Made by a program: the position numbers and the translations under genes. Below, in pieces: positions 31,847 to 41,204 of a stretch of 64,000 nt of DNA. Source of the stretch: Rodentibacter genomosp. 2 (GTDB lineage: Bacteria; Pseudomonadota; Gammaproteobacteria; Enterobacterales; Pasteurellaceae); assembly GCA_001999425.1 (NCBI GenBank), contig MLHP01000007.1:22180-86179 (forward strand). Reading direction: 5' to 3'. The notes below the pieces were generated by a model that saw only the letters and a program-made list of their open reading frames with translations, was not told where the DNA came from and searched no databases. How positions within the stretch are numbered: position 1 is the first letter of the stretch; every line of letters begins with the position of its first letter.

Positions 31847-31874
31847 AAAGTGCGGTTAAAATTGACCGCACTTT
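31847..31874. terminator. Uptake-signal terminator between gntK and gntR
   Basis: AAAGTGCGGT and ACCGCACTTT (uptake signals at 31848 and 31865) form a 10-bp stem with an 8-nt loop between convergent genes. The right arm reaches the first base of the gntR stop region. Confidence 0.82.
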
Positions 31875-32869
31875 TACATACTCTCACCAACATGAATATG
31901 AAATCCAAGATCAATCATTTTTTCTGTGAGCGCTTCATTATTCAATCGGGCTAAGAGTTCTTGGGCTGCCGTTTTACCAATTTCCAAACGCGGTGTGATG
32001 ACCGTCGCCAGTTGGGGGCTAACGGAAAAGCCCACATCATGTCCGTGAAACCCTGCAATGGCAATTTGCGTAGGAATATTAATACCTAAGCGTTGGCATT
32101 CAAATAATGCACCAATGGCCAAATCATCATTTGTACAAAAGATACCATTGGTTTCCGGGCGTTTTTCGAGAATTTGACGAAGCTGTTTTCCGCCTAAGGT
32201 GAAAGACGAAGGTTCTTCGGTGATTAAACTATAGGGTTCAAGTCCATATTTTTTCATGGCTTGCTCATAGCCCTGCATTTTTAGCTGGGTACGTTTATCC
32301 ATTCGGGCAGTGAAATAGACGACATGGTTATGCCCACGTTTAATCATGGTTTCCACCATGGCTTGTGCCGCAGCAACATTATCAAATCCAATCACTTGTT
32401 GAATACCGGGTTGTGTGCTATCCATAATTTCAATCACCGGAATATTGGCTACTTCAATCATTTTGAGGGTGCGTAAAGAATGGTAATTTTCCGACAAAAT
32501 CAATCCGTCCACATTATACGAAAGTAAACTTTCGATACGTTCTTCCTCCTTTTTAACACTATAACCATAATGTGCCAACATAGTTTGGTAACCGGCTTGG
32601 TCGAGGACGAGCTCAATTCCTTTTAGTACGTCGGCAAAAACATGGTTGGTTAGCGAAGGAAGCAATACGCCAATGGCTTTACTCTTGGCATTTGAGAGAA
32701 TTTCCGGGGCTCGGTTGGGAATATAACCAAATTGCTCAATCGCCGCCGCAATTCGGGTTTGGGTTTCTTGTGCGACGGAATTAGGGTTACGCAGATAACG
32801 GCTTACCGTCATTTTGGTGATACCGAGGTGAGCCGCAATATCTTGTAAAGTGGGGCGTTTATGTTTCAT
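31874..32869 (-). CDS. gntR: LacI-family repressor of gluconate genes
   Basis: This repressor has 331 residues: an N-terminal LacI helix-turn-helix (LQDIAAHLGITKMTVSRYLR) with hinge, then a periplasmic-binding-like effector domain (AIGVLLPSLTNHVF, GIFCTNDDLAIGAL). It is next to gntK and the GntP permease, and two GntR-type palindromes lie in their shared promoter region. These support the assignment to gluconate control, with gluconate as likely inducer. Confidence 0.9.
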   Translation of the reverse strand: MKHKRPTLQDIAAHLGITKMTVSRYLRNPNSVAQETQTRIAAAIEQFGYIPNRAPEILSNAKSKAIGVLLPSLTNHVFADVLKGIELVLDQAGYQTMLAHYGYSVKKEEERIESLLSYNVDGLILSENYHSLRTLKMIEVANIPVIEIMDSTQPGIQQVIGFDNVAAAQAMVETMIKRGHNHVVYFTARMDKRTQLKMQGYEQAMKKYGLEPYSLITEEPSSFTLGGKQLRQILEKRPETNGIFCTNDDLAIGALFECQRLGINIPTQIAIAGFHGHDVGFSVSPQLATVITPRLEIGKTAAQELLARLNNEALTEKMIDLGFHIHVGESM

Positions 32870-32988
32870 TAAAAGTCGGATTGAATAATGTGTTGCGAAA
32901 GTATAGCAAAAACATTTGATTTTTTGACCGCACTTTTGTGTGAAAAAAGGTATAATTTGTCATCAATTTATTATAAGGAAAGGCTATA

Positions 32989-34029
32989 GTGGACGAAATT
33001 CGTTTAACACAATACAGTCACGGCGCAGGTTGAGGCTGCAAAATTTCGCCTAAGGTGTTAGGGACAATTTTACAAACGCAACTTGAACATTTTGTCGATC
33101 CGCATTTATTGGTCGGCAATGATACGGCAGATGATGCAGCGGTGTATGATTTGGGAAATGGTACTGCGATTATCAGTACTACGGATTTCTTTATGCCTAT
33201 TGTGGATGATGCCTTTGATTTTGGTCGTATCGCGGCAACCAATGCGATCAGTGATATTTTTGCCATGGGCGGTAAACCTATTATGGCGATTGCGATCTTA
33301 GGTTTTCCGATTAATAAACTGCCGGCAGAAATTGCACAAAAAATTGTGGAGGGGGGGCGATTCGCTTGCCACCAAGCCGGTATTTCCCTTGCCGGCGGTC
33401 ATTCCATTGATGCGCCGGAACCGATTTTTGGTTTAGCGGTAACCGGTGTGATTAATACTGAAAAAGTGAAACGAAATGCTTCTGCCGAAGCAGGTTGTAA
33501 ACTGTATTTAACCAAACCTTTGGGGATTGGGGTACTGACTACGGCGGAGAAAAAAGGCAGATTAAGACCCGAACATCAAGGGGTGGCAACCGCAGCAATG
33601 TGCCAGATGAATATTATCGGTAGTCAATTTTCTGAAGTGGACGGTGTCACCGCAATGACGGACGTAACGGGGTTTGGTTTACTCGGACATCTACTTGAAA
33701 TTTGTGAAGGCTCAAAGCTAAATGCCGAGCTGTTTTTCGATAAAATCCCTACTCTTGAGGGGGTATCGGAGTATATTTCGGAAGGCTGCGTACCGGGCGG
33801 CACAACGCGTAATTTCGATAGTTACGGGCATAAAGTAGGCGTATTAAGCGATTATCAAAAAGCTGTCTTGTGTGATCCGCAAACCTCTGGCGGTTTGTTG
33901 GTTGCGGTGAAACCGGAAAGTGAAACGGAAATGCTAAATATTGCACAGCGTGCAGGCATTGATATTTACGAAGTCGGTGTACTGAAAGCACGAGAAACGG
34001 AAAGCGAGATATTCGTGAAAATTCGTTAA
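32989..34029 (+). CDS. selD: Selenide, water dikinase SelD containing selenocysteine
   Basis: This enzyme makes selenophosphate from selenide and ATP, the selenium donor for selenocysteine and selenouridine. The frame starts at GTG (32989) after AAGGAAAGG and reads [13 protein letters not shown], then TGA (33031-33033), then [13 protein letters not shown] falls at residue 15, exactly where SelD has its catalytic Cys or Sec, and a SECIS-like hairpin follows. Read through, the protein has 346 residues, matching E. coli SelD. The glycine-rich ATP site follows ([12 protein letters not shown]). A conventional annotation would start after the TGA and lose the active site. The recoding follows H. 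influenzae precedent. Confidence 0.95.
33049..33062 (+). promoter_or_regulatory. SECIS-like hairpin in selD
   Basis: CCTA / TAGG closes a loop AGGTGT (33053-33058), very like the AGGUCU loop of the E. coli fdhF SECIS. It starts 15 nt after the TGA and its loop starts 19 nt after it, compatible with bacterial SelB recoding. Confidence 0.75.
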
Positions 34030-34032
34030 AAC

Positions 34033-34060
34033 AAAAGCGTGGATCTCAGTCCACGCTTTT
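34033..34060. terminator. Bidirectional terminator between selD and hemH
   Basis: The perfect 11-bp stem AAAAGCGTGGA / TCCACGCTTTT with a 6-nt loop separates two convergent genes. Confidence 0.88.
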
Positions 34061-34061
34061 A

Positions 34062-35033
34062 TTATGCAATCTTTTCTAAAATCAATTTTCCCATCATTTC
34101 GATATGCGCCGGTGCGGCATTTAATGCGGGAATGTATTGATAAGATTCCCCGCCGTTATTTAAGAAATTTTCACGGTTTTCTTCATCAATTTCTTCAAGG
34201 GTTTCTAAACAATCTACCGAAAAGCCCGGACAAACCACCGCCACTTTATTAATGCCTTGTGTTGCGGCATTTTCCAAAAATGCATCCGTGTAAGGTTGCA
34301 ACCATTCTTCGCGACCAAAACGGGATTGGAATGTTATACCCCACTGATTTTCCGTTAAACCGAGTTTATCCGCCACGGCAATGCTGGTTTGCTTGCAATG
34401 TTTCCGATAATAATCGCCCATTTCTTCATAACGGAGTGGAATGCCGTGATACGAAAATAATAGAAACTCGTCAGGTTTTAACCGCACTTTGATGGAGTCC
34501 ACCAGCGCATTAATGTAGTTTTCATCTAAATGATAAGCGTGGATAAATTCAAACGGAACCATACCGCGTTCTTTTTTCATCGCCTTGGCGAAAGCATCAA
34601 ATAATGCGCCTGTGGTTGTACTGGAATATTGCGGATAAAGCGGCAATACAATGATTTTTTCTACTTGATTTTCAAGTAATTTCTTCACTGCATTTGGTAT
34701 GGAAGGATTGCCGTAAGTCATCGCAATTTCTATTTGTGCATGAATGTTTTGAGCCTTTAAATAGGCTTGCAATGCGGTTTGTTGCTGCATTGTGATGGTT
34801 AGCAAAGGTGAGCCTTGTTCTGTCCAAATCGCTTGGTAATTTTTAGCAATACGTTTGGAACGTAAAGGAAGAATTACGGTTTTGAGTAAAGGTAACCATT
34901 TCCAAGAGGGCAAATCGACCACGCGGGGATCGCTTAAAAATTCCCATAAATAACGGGAAATTGCCGAAGGTGTGGGTTCATCAGGCGTGCCTAAATTGGC
35001 AAGAATGACACCAATTTTTTTTGTTTTTGTCAT
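34062..35033 (-). CDS. hemH: Ferrochelatase
   Basis: This enzyme inserts ferrous iron into protoporphyrin IX. The 323 residues contain [11 protein letters not shown] at the N terminus and the catalytic histidine in [14 protein letters not shown], with the conserved C-terminal [13 protein letters not shown] holding the active-site glutamate. The start at 35033 overlaps the stop of the upstream thioesterase gene by 4 bp (ATGA); 13 upstream codons in frame are not needed. This fits a two-gene operon. Confidence 0.95.
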   Translation of the reverse strand: MTKTKKIGVILANLGTPDEPTPSAISRYLWEFLSDPRVVDLPSWKWLPLLKTVILPLRSKRIAKNYQAIWTEQGSPLLTITMQQQTALQAYLKAQNIHAQIEIAMTYGNPSIPNAVKKLLENQVEKIIVLPLYPQYSSTTTGALFDAFAKAMKKERGMVPFEFIHAYHLDENYINALVDSIKVRLKPDEFLLFSYHGIPLRYEEMGDYYRKHCKQTSIAVADKLGLTENQWGITFQSRFGREEWLQPYTDAFLENAATQGINKVAVVCPGFSVDCLETLEEIDEENRENFLNNGGESYQYIPALNAAPAHIEMMGKLILEKIA

Positions 35034-35446
35034 AAATCTATAATAGAAAGGGTTAATCGTGAAACGTGGCAAAGTTTATCCTGATCATTGCGGATGTCAA
35101 TTTGCCAAACATGGATATTTTTACTTAAATTGATAGGTGTAGCCTTTGCTGTCACTTTACCTTGACGTATCGGACGAAGGTGATTTGAGCTAATATCCAG
35201 TCCCACAGCGGCTTTACCTTCCTCTACACAAAGCAATCCGGCAAGCGAGCCGACAGTTTCTGCTAGCGCAACAGAAATCCCCCCGTGTAATAGACCAAAA
35301 GGCTGTGTTGTGCGGTGATCCACCGGCATTGTTGCTTCAAGCCAATTCTCACCAAAAGCAGAAATTTCAATCCCAAGATGTTCAATGGCACAGTTTTTAC
35401 CCATTTCGTTGAGTTGTGAAAGCGTAAATGGTTTTTTCCAGATCAT
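35030..35446 (-). CDS. Hot-dog fold acyl-CoA thioesterase (YdiI/MenI type)
   Basis: This 138-residue thioesterase of the PaaI/YdiI group has the hot-dog helix with catalytic glutamate in [16 protein letters not shown] and the conserved SSNHLRPI. The near-identical H. influenzae protein (HI1161 as I recall) has been studied as a broad aromatic and acyl-CoA thioesterase; its biological substrate remains unclear. It overlaps hemH by 4 bp. Confidence 0.9.
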   Translation of the reverse strand: MIWKKPFTLSQLNEMGKNCAIEHLGIEISAFGENWLEATMPVDHRTTQPFGLLHGGISVALAETVGSLAGLLCVEEGKAAVGLDISSNHLRPIRQGKVTAKATPINLSKNIHVWQIDIRNDQDKLCHVSRLTLSIIDL

Positions 35447-35501
35447 TTATTGTCCTTAATGTAAAATCCCTTTTGTCGTAAAGAGGGATAAGAAATTGAC
35501 G

Positions 35502-38500
35502 CTATTTTTGCCCGCTTAATACTTCCAATAATGCTTGTACCGGATGTTTTAAGGCCACATTCTCATAGCGTTTTACCTGACTGCGGCAGGAATAGCCGGT
35601 TGCTAAGCAAAAGTGCGGATCTTTTCCGTGGAGTTTTTTACCCCATGAAATATCGTAAATTTCACGGCTCATGGTTTGGTTTTGTCGTTCGTGACCAAAT
35701 ACGCCCGCCATACCGCAACATCCCACTTTTTCTACGGTTAATTGTTGCCCGAATTTTTCAAAAATTTGTTGCCATTCTTTTGGGCTGTTCGGCATAAATG
35801 TGGATTCCGTACAATGAGGAAAGAAATGCCAGAGGAAAGAGCGGTCAAAAGTTGGCATATTTTCTAATTGGGGATTTAAATCCGCAGAATGGAGTTGTAT
35901 TTTTAACCATTCGTGCACACTGAGTACATGAAAATCACCACGTTTTTCCTGTAATGCTTCTCTATATTCATCGCGGTAGGAAAGCACAATCGCCGGATCA
36001 ACTCCTACCAATGGTGCGCCCAGTTTAGCAATGCGATTAAGAAATTCTGCCTGATTTTTGGCGGTTTTGGCAAAACGGTTTAGGAAGCCTTTTACGTGTA
36101 GTGCTTTGCCGTTCGGTTTGAAGGGCAGTAGGATCGGTTTAAAGCCTAACTTTTGTGTGAGTGCCACAAAATCCCGTACGACTTTAGCATCGTAATAAGA
36201 CGTATAAGGATCTTGCACAATGAATAACATTTTTTCTTTTTCTATCGTGCTTAAACTTTCCAATTCTTCTAAGGATTTGCCTTGATAGTTAATTTCCACC
36301 AGTTGCTGTTGTAAATTCGGTTCGGAAAGCAGCGGCAAATTTGTCATTCCAATCATTTTCTCTGCTAATCGTTGAGTGGGCTTTAATTTTGTAAAATAAT
36401 TGAAGAACTTCGCTTGTTTAGCCATGTAGGGCGCGGCAAATTCTAAATTTGCAACAAGATGATCTTTTATGGGGCGTAAATAGCGGCTGTGGTAAAAATG
36501 GAAAAATTTTGCACGGAAACTTGGCACGTCAATTTTAATCGGGCATTGGCTAGCACAGGCTTTACAGGCGAGGCAGGTATCCATCGCCGCTTTTACTTCG
36601 TGGGAAAAATCATAATTTCCCCACCATTTTTGTATGCTATGGCGCAGACGGGCTACAAGTGCGGTCAGTTTTATTTCGGTTTTTTTGAAATCTAACTTAT
36701 CCGGCGTGATATTTTCATTGGCGAGTAAACGTAGCCATTCGCGTACTATTGCGGCACGGCCTTTTGGGGAAAAAACACGATTTTTACTCACTTTCATAGA
36801 AGGGCACATAATGCTGTGTTCATCAAAATTAAAGCACAAACCATTGCCGTTGCAGTTCATTGCCCCTTTAAATTCATCCCGTATTTGGATTGGGATCTGC
36901 CGATCATTGTCGGCACGCATAGGGGATAAAATAGCATAAAGTTCATCTTCATAACCTAAAGGCGTGCAGATTTTACCGGGGTTTAGACGATTATGGGGAT
37001 CAAAGAGGGATTTTATATAGCGGAGTTCATTCCAGAGTTCTGGCGTGAAGAATTTTTCGCCATAATGTGAACGTACGCCTTTGCCGTGTTCACCCCATAA
37101 TAAACCGCCATATTTAACGGTGAGTTCTGCCACTTCATCGGAAATTTGTTTAAACAGTTTCACTTGTTCTTTGTCGCATAAATCCAATGCCGGACGAACG
37201 TGTAATACGCCGGCATCCACATGCCCAAACATTCCATATTGTAAATTGTGACGATCTAACAAAGCACGAAATTCCGTGATGTAATCGGCAAGATGTTCTG
37301 GTGGTACACAGGTATCTTCCACAAAAGGAATCGGTTTTGCGCTGCCTTTAGCATTGCCAAGTAAACCTACAGCTTTTTTGCGCATTGCATAAATACGTTC
37401 AATGGACGCTAAGTCGGTACAGACTTGATAGCCTATGATGTCATCTTTTTGATTGGCGATTTTTTCATCTAATACTTGGCAAAGTGCGGTCACTTGGCGA
37501 TGAATTTTTTCTTTATTATTGCCGGCATATTCCACGATATTTAAGCCAAGAATCGGATTGTTTTCTTCTTCCGTTAAGAGCTCGCTTACCGAGTGCCAAA
37601 TGATGTCTTGTTTGGCTAGATTCAGTACTTTGGAATCCACTGTCTCGACAGAAAGGGCATTCGCCTTCACCATAAAAGGCGCATTGCGTAATGCCGCGTC
37701 AAACGAGCTATATTTTATATTAATCAGGGTGCGATATTGTGGGATCGGCAATAAATTAAGTTTGGCTTCGCAAATAAAGGCAAGAGAGCCTTCGGAACCG
37801 GTAAGCAAGCGGGTGAGATTAAATTCGGTTTCATCGTCATTAAAGACATTTTTTAAATCATAACCGGTCAAAAAACGATTAAGTTGTGGCAAATCTTTAA
37901 CGATAGTATTACGTTTTTCTTTACAACGTTGAGCGATAGTTTGATGAAGTGTTTTGGCGGTTTTATTGAAACCAAGGGTATCAATATGGTCGAAAACAGC
38001 CTGAGATTTGACCGCACTTGTATCAAGAATTTCGCCATTCATTAAAACGCTGCGTAGCGCTAATACGTGAGTGGACGTTTTTCCATATTGCAGTGAACCT
38101 TGCCCGGAAGCGTCAGTATTAATCATTCCGCCCAAAGTAGCACGGTTGCTGGTAGAAAGTTCAGGGGCAAAAAATAAGCCGTGCGGTTTTAAAAATTGAT
38201 TGAGCTGATCTTTTACCACACCGGCTTGTACCCGTACCCAACGTTCTTCGACATTCAGCTCTAAAATAGCGGTCATGTAACGGGACATATCCACAATAAT
38301 ATTGTGATTGAGTGCTTGCCCGTTAGTGCCTGTTCCCCCACCACGAGGGGTAAAAGTGAGCGATTGAAAGTCGGAGAGATTCGCCAATTTTGTGATACGC
38401 ACGACATCCGCCACTGTTTTCGGGAATAATATAGCTTGCGGTAGATATTGATATACACTGTTATCTGTGGCAAGGCTTAATCTATCGGCATAATTTGTCG

Positions 38501-38594
38501 CAATGTCCCCTTCAAAATGTTGTTTTTTTAGCTCTATAAGGTAGCGTTGAACGCTTTCATCAAGTTGTGGCGTGTTAGAAAGACGAGGTAGCAT
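35502..38594 (-). CDS. ydiJ: FAD-linked, iron-sulfur D-2-hydroxyacid dehydrogenase, YdiJ family
   Basis: This 1030-residue oxidoreductase joins three parts. There is an FAD-binding domain (about residues 45-230, FTPRGGGTGTNGQAL), an FAD oxidase C-terminal domain (about 250-550), and an Fe-S region with CLACKACASQCPIK near residue 675, followed by a cysteine-rich CCG-like domain (WHFFPHC and VGCCGMAGVFG near the end). YdiJ-type enzymes are reported to oxidise D-2-hydroxyglutarate; the substrate here is inferred from family. Three uptake signals lie inside (36657, 37482, 38011). Confidence 0.9.
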   Translation of the reverse strand: MLPRLSNTPQLDESVQRYLIELKKQHFEGDIATNYADRLSLATDNSVYQYLPQAILFPKTVADVVRITKLANLSDFQSLTFTPRGGGTGTNGQALNHNIIVDMSRYMTAILELNVEERWVRVQAGVVKDQLNQFLKPHGLFFAPELSTSNRATLGGMINTDASGQGSLQYGKTSTHVLALRSVLMNGEILDTSAVKSQAVFDHIDTLGFNKTAKTLHQTIAQRCKEKRNTIVKDLPQLNRFLTGYDLKNVFNDDETEFNLTRLLTGSEGSLAFICEAKLNLLPIPQYRTLINIKYSSFDAALRNAPFMVKANALSVETVDSKVLNLAKQDIIWHSVSELLTEEENNPILGLNIVEYAGNNKEKIHRQVTALCQVLDEKIANQKDDIIGYQVCTDLASIERIYAMRKKAVGLLGNAKGSAKPIPFVEDTCVPPEHLADYITEFRALLDRHNLQYGMFGHVDAGVLHVRPALDLCDKEQVKLFKQISDEVAELTVKYGGLLWGEHGKGVRSHYGEKFFTPELWNELRYIKSLFDPHNRLNPGKICTPLGYEDELYAILSPMRADNDRQIPIQIRDEFKGAMNCNGNGLCFNFDEHSIMCPSMKVSKNRVFSPKGRAAIVREWLRLLANENITPDKLDFKKTEIKLTALVARLRHSIQKWWGNYDFSHEVKAAMDTCLACKACASQCPIKIDVPSFRAKFFHFYHSRYLRPIKDHLVANLEFAAPYMAKQAKFFNYFTKLKPTQRLAEKMIGMTNLPLLSEPNLQQQLVEINYQGKSLEELESLSTIEKEKMLFIVQDPYTSYYDAKVVRDFVALTQKLGFKPILLPFKPNGKALHVKGFLNRFAKTAKNQAEFLNRIAKLGAPLVGVDPAIVLSYRDEYREALQEKRGDFHVLSVHEWLKIQLHSADLNPQLENMPTFDRSFLWHFFPHCTESTFMPNSPKEWQQIFEKFGQQLTVEKVGCCGMAGVFGHERQNQTMSREIYDISWGKKLHGKDPHFCLATGYSCRSQVKRYENVALKHPVQALLEVLSGQK

Positions 38595-38997
38595 AGTATC
38601 ATTCGTAAAATAGGAAAAAAGAGTAGAGTGATGATATATGATGTAAAAAAGAATGTCGATTTTTACAGCAGGAACCTAGTATAAAAAGGGGAAAAGCAAG
38701 GTAAAATAGACTAGATTATTACTGAACGAAGATTCATTTATTGCATTGATCGTTTAATAAATAAACAAAAATGACAAAAAAAGTTTGATCTTTGAGTTTT
38801 TTATAGGATAATGATCCTACTTTTGAACGTTCCTTTGGCGATACAAAGGAATTGAATTTGTCAAAAGGATGGATATAGGGCAAATTCAAAACCCTAGTTA
38901 AGCAAATGTTTAGAGTGTTACTTATTTTATAAAGTTCACGATAGACAAGGAAACTTTTCTTATTTTATCAATCGATGACTAAATAGAGGACATCAAA
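38595..38997 (+). other. 403-bp leader region upstream of ompA
   Basis: This A/T-rich gap holds no credible gene. A promoter TTGATC (38785-38790), 16 bp, GATAAT (38807-38812) is present, giving an untranslated leader of roughly 180 nt for ompA; a small hairpin AGGAT-AATG-ATCCT (38806-38819) overlaps the -10 region. No divergent promoter for ydiJ is obvious. Confidence 0.6.
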
Positions 38998-40059
38998 ATG
39001 AAAAAAACTGCAATCGCATTAGTAGTAGCTGGTTTAGCAGCAACTTCAGTAGCTCAGGCAGCTCCACAAGAAAATACTTTCTATGTTGGTGCTAAAGCAG
39101 GTTGGGCATCTTTCCATGATGGTTTAAAACAATTCGACTCTAAATATGGAAACGATTTCGGTGTTAACCGTAACTCTGTAACTTACGGTGTTTTTGGTGG
39201 TTACCAAGTTTTAAACCGTGACAACTTAGGTTTAGCGGTAGAATTAGGTTACGATGATTTTGGTCGTGCTAAATTCTCTAAAGGCGAAAAAGTTGTTTCA
39301 AAACACACTAACCACGGTGCACACTTAAGCTTAAAAGGAAGCTATGAAGTGTTAGAAGGCTTAGATCTTTATGGTCGTGCTGGTGCGGCATTAGTTCGTT
39401 CAGACTATAAAAATGCTAAAGGTGTTGCAGAGGAAGATAGCGTTTGGGGTACTCGTGCTCATAGCTTAAAAGTATCTCCGGTATTTGCGGCAGGTGTTGA
39501 GTACGCGTTACCTTCACTACCAGAATTAGCATTACGTGTTGAATACCAATGGTTAACTTCTGTTGGTAAAGATAACAAGATTGTAGAAAGTGCAGACTAT
39601 ACTCCGTGGATCGGTTCTGTAACTGCTGGTTTATCTTACCGTTTCGGTCAAGGTGCTCCGGTTGTTGCGCCTGAAGTTGTAAGCAAAACTTTCAACTTAA
39701 GTTCTGATGTTACTTTCGCTTTCGGTAAAGCAAACTTAAAACCACAAGCACAAGCAACTTTAGACGGTATCTATGGTGAAATCGCACAAGTAAGCAATGC
39801 TAAAGTAGCTGTTGCTGGTTACACAGACCGTATCGGTAAAGATGCAGCAAACTTAAAATTATCACAACGTCGTGCAGACACTGTTGCTAACTACTTAGTG
39901 GCTAAAGGTGTTGCAGCGCAAGACATCACTGCAACTGGTTACGGTGAAGCTAATCCTGTTACCGGTGCAACTTGTGACGCTGTTAAAGGTCGTAAAGCAC
40001 TTATCGCTTGCTTAGCACCGGACCGTCGTGTTGAAATCGCAGTTAATGGTTCTAAATAA
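38998..40059 (+). CDS. ompA: Outer-membrane protein OmpA (P5 type)
   Basis: This major outer-membrane protein has a signal peptide (MKKTAIALVVAGLAATSVAQA), an N-terminal eight-stranded barrel (about residues 22-218) and a C-terminal OmpA peptidoglycan-binding domain. The latter shows TFAFGKANLKPQA and GYTDRIGKDAANLKLSQRRA with the conserved Asp and Arg. The hinge is the usual PVVAPEVV. A disulfide-type pair lies in TCDAVKGRKALIACL. Codon use is strongly biased (for example TTA, GGT, GCA), as expected for a highly expressed gene. A long leader and a good terminator flank it. Confidence 0.96.
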   Translation: MKKTAIALVVAGLAATSVAQAAPQENTFYVGAKAGWASFHDGLKQFDSKYGNDFGVNRNSVTYGVFGGYQVLNRDNLGLAVELGYDDFGRAKFSKGEKVVSKHTNHGAHLSLKGSYEVLEGLDLYGRAGAALVRSDYKNAKGVAEEDSVWGTRAHSLKVSPVFAAGVEYALPSLPELALRVEYQWLTSVGKDNKIVESADYTPWIGSVTAGLSYRFGQGAPVVAPEVVSKTFNLSSDVTFAFGKANLKPQAQATLDGIYGEIAQVSNAKVAVAGYTDRIGKDAANLKLSQRRADTVANYLVAKGVAAQDITATGYGEANPVTGATCDAVKGRKALIACLAPDRRVEIAVNGSK

Positions 40060-40084
40060 TTTTATTTAGTTATGATTAAATAGA

Positions 40085-40116
40085 AAAAGACCTAAACTTC
40101 TGTTTAGGTCTTTTCT
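40085..40116 (+). terminator. Terminator of ompA
   Basis: The perfect 13-bp stem AAAAGACCTAAAC / GTTTAGGTCTTTT with loop TTCT is followed by further T-rich sequence. Confidence 0.9.
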
Positions 40117-40162
40117 TTTAACAAGAAGAATTTTTTAAAATTTTATTAATAGGAACACTATC

Positions 40163-40744
40163 ATGAAAAAATGGCTTGTTATTATCCTTATTGCTGTTGT
40201 GGCAGGATTTACTTTAATGTCAAGTTATAACGGATTAGTTAAAGCGGAAGAAGAAATTGATTCTGTATGGGCGAATGTTGAATCCTCTTATCAACGCCGT
40301 GCGGATCTCATTCCTAATTTAGTGAATACTGTGAAAGGTCAAGCAAACTTTGAACAACAGACTTTAACCAATGTGATCGAAGCACGAGCAAAAGCCACAC
40401 AAACTAAAATTGATCCCGCCAATATGACGGAAGAACAACTTGCACAATTCCAACAGGATCAAAATCAAGTAGGCTCGGCATTATCCAGATTGCTTGTTAC
40501 TGTTGAACAATATCCACAGTTAAAAGCCCATGAAGGATTTATGAATTTACAAGCACAATTAGAAGGAACTGAAAACCGTATCAACGTTGCTCGTAATAAG
40601 TTTAACGATGCGGCTCGTATTTATAACCAAAAAGTGCGCCAATTCCCGACAAAATTTGCCGCATTAATTTTTGGCTTTAAAGAAAAACCTTATTTTAAAT
40701 CTGCCTCCGGTGCTGAAAATGCGCCTACTGTAAGTTTTAATTAA
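40163..40744 (+). CDS. lemA: LemA family protein
   Basis: This 193-residue protein has one N-terminal membrane segment (WLVIILIAVVAGFTLM) and a long helical body with the family stretch VWANVESSYQRRADLIPNLV and NRINVARNKFNDAARIYN. The cellular role of LemA is not settled; it is commonly found with TPM-domain genes, as here. It is the first of a three-gene operon (8 bp to the next gene). Confidence 0.92.
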   Translation: MKKWLVIILIAVVAGFTLMSSYNGLVKAEEEIDSVWANVESSYQRRADLIPNLVNTVKGQANFEQQTLTNVIEARAKATQTKIDPANMTEEQLAQFQQDQNQVGSALSRLLVTVEQYPQLKAHEGFMNLQAQLEGTENRINVARNKFNDAARIYNQKVRQFPTKFAALIFGFKEKPYFKSASGAENAPTVSFN

Positions 40745-40751
40745 GGTAGAA

Positions 40752-41204
40752 ATGATGAGATTCTTTTCAAGGATTCCTGTCGATAAAAAACAAATAGAGG
40801 CGGCGATTGTCCGCCTTGAAAATGAAAGTTCGGCGGAGCTACGTGTTTATATAGAGCGAAAATTACCTAAAACTTCGGTAGGTTTATCAGCAGTAGAACG
40901 TGCTTTGCAAGTATTTGATGAACTTGATATGCATAAGACTTCCGCACAAAATTCAGTGTTGATTTATATAGGATATAAAGATCATCTTTGTGCGATAATT
41001 GGAGATAAAGGGATTCATCAATTCGTTAATGAGGCTTATTGGCAGCAGCAATGCGATTTAATGATTGAGCAATTTAAGTTAAAGTCTTACACAAAAGGTA
41101 TTGTAGAGGCTATTGATCGTATTGCCGATACTTTAAAAACGCATTTTCCTATTCAACTGGATGACAAAAATGAATTATCAAACGAGGTGATTATTCATGA
41201 CTAA
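40752..41204 (+). CDS. TPM-domain protein, short form
   Basis: This 150-residue protein resembles the TPM fold: an opening VDKKQIEAAIVRLENESSAEL and a core VLIYIGYKDHLCAIIGDKGI. It has no signal peptide or membrane span, so it is expected in the cytoplasm or on the inner face. Two adjacent ATG codons (40752, 40755) could start it. It overlaps the following gene by 8 bp, pointing to coupled translation. The function is unknown. Confidence 0.85.
   Translation: MMRFFSRIPVDKKQIEAAIVRLENESSAELRVYIERKLPKTSVGLSAVERALQVFDELDMHKTSAQNSVLIYIGYKDHLCAIIGDKGIHQFVNEAYWQQQCDLMIEQFKLKSYTKGIVEAIDRIADTLKTHFPIQLDDKNELSNEVIIHD

Noticed and set aside
33031..33033. Stop codon breaking selD, as for a pseudogene
   Set aside because: TGA lies at the exact catalytic Cys/Sec position, with matching sequence on both sides and a SECIS-like hairpin after it.
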